A stretch of DNA of 64,000 bases from NCBI RefSeq assembly GCF_043641665.1, contig NC_092183.1:17653501-17717500 (forward strand), given 5' to 3'. Shown here piece after piece: positions 60,401 through 64,000 of this stretch. This DNA is from Enoplosus armatus. Its lineage: Eukaryota > Chordata > Actinopteri > Centrarchiformes > Enoplosidae. Made by a program: the position numbers and the translations under genes. The stretch's first letter is position 1, and each line of letters starts with the position of its first letter. Under the pieces are notes generated by a model. The model was given only the letters and a program-made list of their open reading frames with translations, was not told the DNA's origin and searched no databases.

Positions 60401-62815
60401 ACACCTTCCAGACCCAATTGTGAGCACACCGCAGTCAATCACAGCCAATCTCAGCTGTCAATCATGCCATTTCACCATGTTTTATAGCATCAAATAAGAT
60501 TTACCTAAAATGACAGAAACCATCTTTGGGAAAATGTATTTGATGTGTACTTTGATTTTTTAGTTTGGCCCATGTCCCATATACTAGCATGGCAGAGGCG
60601 GGGCTTATGACATGTACTGCAGCCAGCCACCAGGGGGCTTCACTTTTGGGGAGCTGTCATGTCATGTCGTCCATCTTTATACACAGTCTATGGTGTGAGC
60701 GTGCGGGTTTGTGTGTGTGTGTGACTGCTGAATGGCTGTTGTTGCAGGCCAGCGTTTGTCCGTACTGTATGAGTGTGCGCACGCTCATCGAGCTGTTGAC
60801 CTCAGTGGGGCATTACGCAGCCACAGATAATGAGCTTTAACGTTCTATTTCATCTTTCTCAATGAGGAGGTGCACAGCAGACACCTGGGGGCCTAAAGGT
60901 CAAAGAAAGCAGCTCAGCCCGAAAACAGATTACACAATGCAGGCAAGCAGGTAATTATTGAGACAATCATAAATCGGAGAGGAGGCGATAGAGTTTCCCT
61001 ACTTTAGCAGCGTGGTGGTTGGATTTAGTGTTGGCGGAGAAGAATTGGGTTTTCGCCATTAACGCTCAGCCTCGAAGGCTGGTAACCTCGATGGAAACAG
61101 GATAAATGTGACACACCACAGATGATAGTCTCACAAGGAATTGTTGTTCATGGCTAGCAAGACTAGTTTGAGTGACTGTAAATCATTCTTACTGCTAACG
61201 GAAACAAATGATTCTGGCACAAGATTTTTCACACATAGATTTTGCTTTTTCTGACTATTATTCATATTGTACAACACATTATTAATTTTGTTTGTATGCA
61301 GTTTGAATTGAAAGTACTTTTCTGCAATGTGTTGGTTGTTGTGTCCTAACAAATGTATTCCAAACATGTCACATTAAAGCAAACACTGACAATAACTGAA
61401 AGTATTTTGAAAAAGTGGCTTGTGCAACTATCTTACCAGGGAAGGTGCTATCATCTTCCCTGACTACTGAGGCTGGACAGCTACATGGAGTGTTAAACCC
61501 ACAAACTCTGTCACTGATTGTCTCTGAATTCTATCAGCTGCCTAACCATCTGTCCCACTGGGACAGGAAAAAGTAGCCAACAGTTTCCCTTTCTGATAAT
61601 TCTCACATCATGAGTATTTTTAGCAGTGAGCTTTCAAGGGTATAACACTTGGTCGAACTCCATTAGGCTCATAAATGAGCTTTTAAATGCTTAGAACTAT
61701 TCAAATGTCCCACATTTTGTATGCTATTAGACTAATGAACATAGAGCATATTTTCTTCCTGTGTAGCCTATTGAATGCCAGACATAGCACATGGTTCTTG
61801 GGAGGTAAAAAGATCCTGACAGCTGATTTGGCTGATAGTGCAACTGCTGTGTTTCACCTGCTCTAAGCAGCACTAACACAAGGAAACATGTCACGGCTGG
61901 GTAGGTGTGAATTGAATCCGGCCGCTTGAATCCAATAGAGGCACCATGCAGCCAACGTGATCCACTAATGTTTTGTTCAGCTTAATTGAGCGTTGTCCCT
62001 TCAACTTAGCCTCACATCTTCATCCTCCGTCTAATAGCCACAGCTTCCCTGAAAGTCTAATTACTTCACTGGCAAACTTACAACAGAGAAATATACAACT
62101 TTAGGATGCCACAGGAGGGAAAAAATTGCCGTGAAACAGGAACTCTCTTTAACGCACGGATTCAATTTTCTTTTTTCCATTTTCTATGAATATAAGACGA
62201 TGATAATAAATCTTCAAATGTGTTTGGCAGTAGCTCGTCATATACGCACAGCACTAAAATCTGTCCATCAAACCAACAAAACAAAAATGCACTAACACAG
62301 ACATGCATGCACATAAAATGAATGTCTACCCTGCTACCCTTCGCATTACACACAGTACAGGACAGTACAGGACACTCCTCCTTTGCCCTTTACATCCCAA
62401 AACCCCCCAGCCCCCCAACATTTCCCTTTCCTTCACCTGCAGAGAGAGTCCTGGCGACAGACCCTCCGTAGCTCCAGACAGTTGGGTTTCTCCTTATCTT
62501 TATAGGAGCAATCAGGCACGATTGTCTGCCTGCGTCGTTCTGCGCAGCCCTCGCTCTGGCAGGGGCAGAAGAGCAGTCGGTGGCTGAACTCAGGGGGCAC
62601 GCGGTCCAGGAACAACCTCAGGGCTTTGTGGCAGCGCTTCTTGCTGCAGGTTTCACCCTTGTTCGGGTCCTCCTTGCTGCAGGTAACGATGTAGGCGGAG
62701 CGTTGCCTCTTGCAGCTGCTGTTGAGGTTGCATGCTTTGGCAGCGTCAAGACAGGGGTTGCAGTTTCTCTCGGCATCAAGGCAGTGGAAACCTTTCGGGG
62801 CCACTGTGTGCATCC
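39767..62815 (-). CDS. gfra2: GDNF family receptor alpha 2 (neurturin co-receptor), 3' part: D2, D3, hinge and GPI tail
   Basis: Exons seen (mammalian numbering): 62815-62437, 48606-48494, 47464-47324, 44317-44175, and terminal 39898-39767. Phases join exactly. The protein is a cell-surface, GPI-anchored receptor that binds neurturin and presents it to RET. D2 shows CLDAAKACNL, KKRCHKALRLFLDRVP, CAERRRQT and KEKPNCLELRRVCR; D3 shows SRLAD, DMTPNYVDSS, SPWCTCKGSGNQEEEC and RNAIQAFG. GFRA2 rather than GFRA1/4 is supported by DMTPNYVDSS, KEKPNCL-LR-VCR and linkage to lzts1; FCPC in D2 is more like GFRA4. Which teleost duplicate (2a or 2b) cannot be told. Exons for signal peptide and D1 are outside the window. 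No equivalent of mammalian exon 8 (Cys-containing hinge) was found. Confidence 0.87.
40851..40886 (+). repeat. (CTC)n trinucleotide tract
   Basis: CTC repeats with one CGC variant inside the last gfra2 intron; the poly-Glu frame on the minus strand is not an exon because no pyrimidine tract precedes it. Confidence 0.93.
40979..41094 (-). other. Candidate alternative terminal exon of gfra2
   Basis: A roughly 40-nt pyrimidine tract ending tttacag (41095) is the best unassigned acceptor in the last gfra2 intron. Entered in phase 1 (as from exon 6) it reads KACPANIIQHYFLVSLFIF, then SFICCLVLLEDEVLIDNI and TGA at 40979: a hydrophobic segment followed by acidic residues. Entered in phase 0 (from exon 7) it reads EKPVLLI and stops, giving a soluble receptor. 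No sequence homology supports it. Confidence 0.2.
44175..44317 (-). CDS. gfra2: gfra2 exon 7: end of D3 and hinge
   Basis: The acceptor tatctctgtccctgcag precedes GA AAT GCC ATT CAG; the exon ends CCA AAG before gtaaac (143 nt, phase 0 end). It encodes (R)NAIQAFGYGIDNMQNKNVSV, then a Thr/Ser/Pro-rich hinge to FVTIPK. NAIQAFG is invariant in the GFR-alpha family. NVS is a glycosylation sequon. Confidence 0.92.
44318..47323. other. gfra2: gfra2 intron 6
   Basis: A 3.0-kb intron with no coding potential seen. Two short CA tracts (45321-45341 and 45426-45450) and an AT-rich stretch (46925-47020) are the only notable compositions. Confidence 0.6.
47324..47464 (-). CDS. gfra2: gfra2 exon 6: central D3
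   Basis: The acceptor gatgccctcacag precedes GG ACA GAC ATG ACT; the exon ends TGC CTA A before gtgagc. It has 141 nt, phase 1 on both sides, so it is frame-neutral if skipped. It encodes TDMTPNYVDSSFSNWTISPW and CTCKGSGNQEEEC, with an N-glycosylation sequon NWT. A (UG)n tract lies immediately upstream of the acceptor in the pre-mRNA. Confidence 0.94.
47479..47529 (-). repeat. gfra2: (UG)n tract upstream of gfra2 exon 6 acceptor
   Basis: Plus-strand (AC)18 at 47493-47529, continued by acacaaacacag; in the transcript this is a UG run ending about 15-28 nt before the exon 6 acceptor at 47465. Confidence 0.95.
48410..48448 (+). repeat. CT/CA compound tract in gfra2 intron 5
   Basis: (TC)n then (CA)n, beginning about 45 bp inside the intron downstream of the exon 5 donor. 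Confidence 0.9.
48494..48606 (-). CDS. gfra2: gfra2 exon 5: start of D3
   Basis: The acceptor gtttgttgtgcag precedes G TCT AGG CTG GCT GAT; the exon ends ATC G before gtcagt (113 nt; mammalian exon about 110 nt). It reads SRLADYMVNCWVTPHT, then TCPNQDNHQACLASYARLIG. The first base completes the Arg codon of exon 4. No ATG-led frame covers it. A CT/CA-rich tract begins about 45 bp past the donor. Confidence 0.92.
49210..49253 (+). repeat. (TC)22 microsatellite
   Basis: Pure homopyrimidine mirror repeat of 44 bp in gfra2 intron 4. Confidence 0.97.
49672..49985. mobile_element. MITE-like element, copy E, in gfra2 intron 4
   Basis: Starts ttaaaggaactg. Diagnostic blocks are gaaacgatcaataccact, ttagcttagcttagcctaa, agactggaaacat, then the inverted return arm ccagtcttaatgctaagtta and agcttagcatagc. 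The right end is decayed. Confidence 0.6.
51349..51402 (+). repeat. (AC)27 microsatellite
   Basis: Pure AC run of about 54 bp in gfra2 intron 4; a (TCTG)n tract lies about 280 bp to the left (51071-51092). Confidence 0.97.
52925..53960 (-). mobile_element. Degenerate L2/CR1-like LINE fragment with reverse transcriptase remnants
   Basis: On the minus strand an RT frame can be followed: SYGVPHGSI, a stop codon, GPVLFSLFILPLG (family GVPQGSILGPVLFS), then ISYQYYADDNQLYLPLKPSD with the catalytic YADD motif, then LLNCIEDLKSWL. After an internal deletion comes a C-terminal block near 53235-53150 resembling GPKLWNSLPL-IRSS-S-DTFKT and HLF, then a 3' tail ending in TTGACTTGACT near 52930. In-frame stops and deletions show it is dead. 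Clade (L2, Rex1 or CR1) cannot be settled by eye. Confidence 0.75.
56090..56490. mobile_element. Interspersed repeat of a type common in spiny-rayed fish
   Basis: Contains strings I know from many percomorph genes: caaggtggccacgccc, accataatttacaaaatgaa, cttgaaactagcaattgaga, aaatcaagtgagaagtaggg, gtcgcctcctgctggcc and ttcagacctggaggttg. It belongs to the non-autonomous elements often found with ACTGTATATAAA-type ends. A plus-strand 122-codon frame across it is spurious. Confidence 0.5.
57188..57600. repeat. Probable interspersed repeat (gggtaattccagtattt type)
   Basis: The start gggtaattccagtattttttt, followed by gtctaaatgactattaggta, aattggttcagtagatgcttcagccagcagctg and a later gttattcgaagtg and gagatagaccgttctgttaaag, resembles a dispersed teleost element remembered from other loci. 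No clear terminal repeats were found. Confidence 0.4.
57924..57946 (+). repeat. (GT)11 microsatellite
   Basis: Short pure GT run in gfra2 intron 4. Confidence 0.93.
60235..60694. mobile_element. MITE with terminal inverted repeats of about 29 bp
   Basis: The left end accataaactgtatataaagatggatgac is mirrored at the right end by gtcgtccatctttatacacagtctatggt. The interior has the characteristic aaatgaagccaaa, ggctgccatcttg and ccaccagggggcttcac blocks. The 460-bp length, lack of coding capacity and TIRs identify a non-autonomous DNA transposon. No clean target-site duplication could be assigned in the GT-rich flanks. Confidence 0.75.
60845..61110. promoter_or_regulatory. Candidate conserved non-coding block in gfra2 intron 4
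   Basis: Unique sequence with an E-box-like ACACCTGG, a nuclear-receptor-like AAAGGTCAAAG (60895-60905), GGTAATTATTGAGACAATCAT and CpG-containing words. It lies between a MITE and repeat-poor DNA. Inference from texture only. Confidence 0.2.
62437..62815 (-). CDS. gfra2: gfra2 exon 4: D2 domain, with a small internal tandem duplication
   Basis: The acceptor ctttgtatcctctgtcag precedes GG ATG CAC; the exon ends TGC AG before gtgaag. It is 379 nt: 2 nt, 125 codons, 2 nt. It encodes the whole D2 helical bundle including CAERRRQTIVPDCSY, whose Arg cluster contacts ligand/heparin in GFR-alpha structures. Compared with GFRA1/2 of mammals, ten residues (CLDAERNCNP) are inserted directly before CLDAAKACNL, adding two cysteines; the DNA shows two 30-bp units at 62725-62754 and 62755-62784. 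Confidence 0.93.
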
Positions 62816-64000
62816 CTGACAGAGGATACAAAGACGAGAGAGAAACTTAGTGACTTTAGTGAACCTAAAGGGGAAAAAAGTTCACAGTCCCAATTAATTT
62901 AAAACACTGATGTCAGACATAGCATACACTTGAAATAGTCCTTTGGATTTCCATCTTATTACATGTATTTCCAAAGGGGATGAATAGTGAATTTAAAATA
63001 TGGATTATTAGCAATTAAGCTAACACACCCTGGATCAAATAAAATGCTCCTCTGACTCAACATCATCCATCTGATACAGTTTACAGTGGGCTCAGCTGAA
63101 AAGTATGATCAACCAATAAAACAATAATCCTTGCATCTCCGCCCATCGGGGAGTTCATTGCAAATGTTAGACTTGAACACTGAAGGAGACTCTTCAATAT
63201 CATCTATGCGTCTCTGTTTCTCCAACCAACAGTAAGCCACTGGAGGCCTGCAGCTAGCCCACATCCATTCTAACTGAATTATTGATTCAGCCTGTTTCAG
63301 ACCTTGAGTGAAATATGAATGAATTAAGCTATGATTCCAAATTGGATGTTAATAAATTATTCATTTTCAGGTAATGCTATGATATGATCATCATAATATT
63401 AGTACATTATCAAGTTGTCGATTTGATACCAATTATTTTGGTGTTTGTGTTATTTGACTTATGATGACGTAAACAAAATATTTAAATGAATTTAATGGGA
63501 ATAATGCCAACAGGAGTCCTTGGGAAAATATTGGCAAGAATTCTTATTGATTTGAGTAGGTCAGTGGGAAAGAACTAAATACTGTAACGTCTGCCCAAAC
63601 CGTGCAAAGCTCAAGGACTTGGCAAAGACTCGATGCTGTGATACACGCTGTGTTGTATGATCCACTTATTGGATGGATCAAGTACAAGATTAAGTTCTCT
63701 TATGTTTAGTGTAGTGCAGTGTAATCAAAAGCTGGAACATTGCAGTTACCCCTCGGGCTGCACATCATATTTGTGAAAAACAGATTATGTCATTAGGTAT
63801 GTCTGGGTGTTCTGAAATACTGCATTATAACACAGTTGCAGTACAAAAACACACCTTTTCCTGAGATATACCAGTAATAAAGCAGGATCATGTTCACTTG
63901 TGGCATTCCTCTCTTGTATTCAGGCTATATTAGAGAAGTTAACCTCCCTCCCCTGTAGATAATGATATTTCAGAGGTCGTAGCGGCATGGTGACACCCAG
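62816..64000. other. gfra2: gfra2 intron 3 (partial)
   Basis: No match on either strand to the GFR-alpha exon 3 linker (family SPYEPV-SRLSDIFR) or to D1. The gene continues past the right edge of the window. The sequence is AT-rich with no repeats of note. Confidence 0.6.

Larger units (their letters stand above)
48607..62436. other. gfra2: gfra2 intron 4 (13.8 kb), repeat-rich
   Basis: Holds MITE copy E, the LINE fragment, two further dispersed repeats and the TIR-bearing MITE, plus (TC)22 at 49210-49253 and (AC)27 at 51349-51402. No exon was recognised. Unique, conserved-looking blocks lie near 51860-52180, 60845-61110 and 61850-62060. Confidence 0.6.

Noticed and set aside
39767..62815. 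Assignment of the receptor as gfra4 rather than gfra2
   Set aside because: FCPC in D2 and the short hinge are GFRA4-like, but DMTPNYVDSS, KEKPNCL-LR-VCR, and linkage to an lzts1 (not lzts3) gene favour gfra2.

Overview
The window is vertebrate nuclear DNA, most likely from a percomorph teleost fish. Coding exons are small with canonical GT-AG introns, long (CA)n and (CT)n microsatellites are abundant, and several interspersed repeats are of types I know from spiny-rayed fishes (from memory; no database was available).

Two protein genes can be supported, both transcribed from the minus strand. (1) lzts1 (leucine zipper tumor suppressor 1, FEZ1 family) is complete in its coding part: eight coding exons from the ATG at 10085 down to the stop at 4391, predicted 653 residues, all reading frames joining exactly. 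(2) gfra2 (GDNF-family receptor alpha 2) is partial: five coding exons between 62815 and 39767, covering cysteine-rich domains D2 and D3, the hinge and a C-terminal hydrophobic GPI-type tail. The signal peptide and D1 exons lie beyond the right edge.

Layout: 1-4390 is downstream of lzts1 (3' UTR and flank); 4391-10201 is lzts1 with a leader exon holding two upstream start codons; 10202-39766 is a gene-free interval of about 29.6 kb with microsatellites, palindromic MITE copies and some conserved-looking sequence; 39767-62815 is gfra2 with introns of 1.0, 2.9, 4.3 and 13.8 kb, the largest holding a degenerate LINE and several MITE-like repeats; 62816-64000 is the next upstream gfra2 intron.

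The two products do not act in one pathway. LZTS1 is a coiled-coil cytoplasmic/postsynaptic scaffold with growth-suppressor activity; GFRA2 is the neurturin co-receptor of RET. Their order and orientation match human 8p21.3 (LZTS1, then GFRA2, both minus). I saw no new multi-gene system. The points most worth a second look are a 30-bp tandem duplication adding two cysteines to GFRA2 D2, a (UG)n tract abutting the gfra2 exon 6 acceptor, the AG|GT intron signatures of lzts1, an unrecognised gfra2 exon 8 with an alternative terminal exon candidate, and the ancient LZTS-GFRA linkage.
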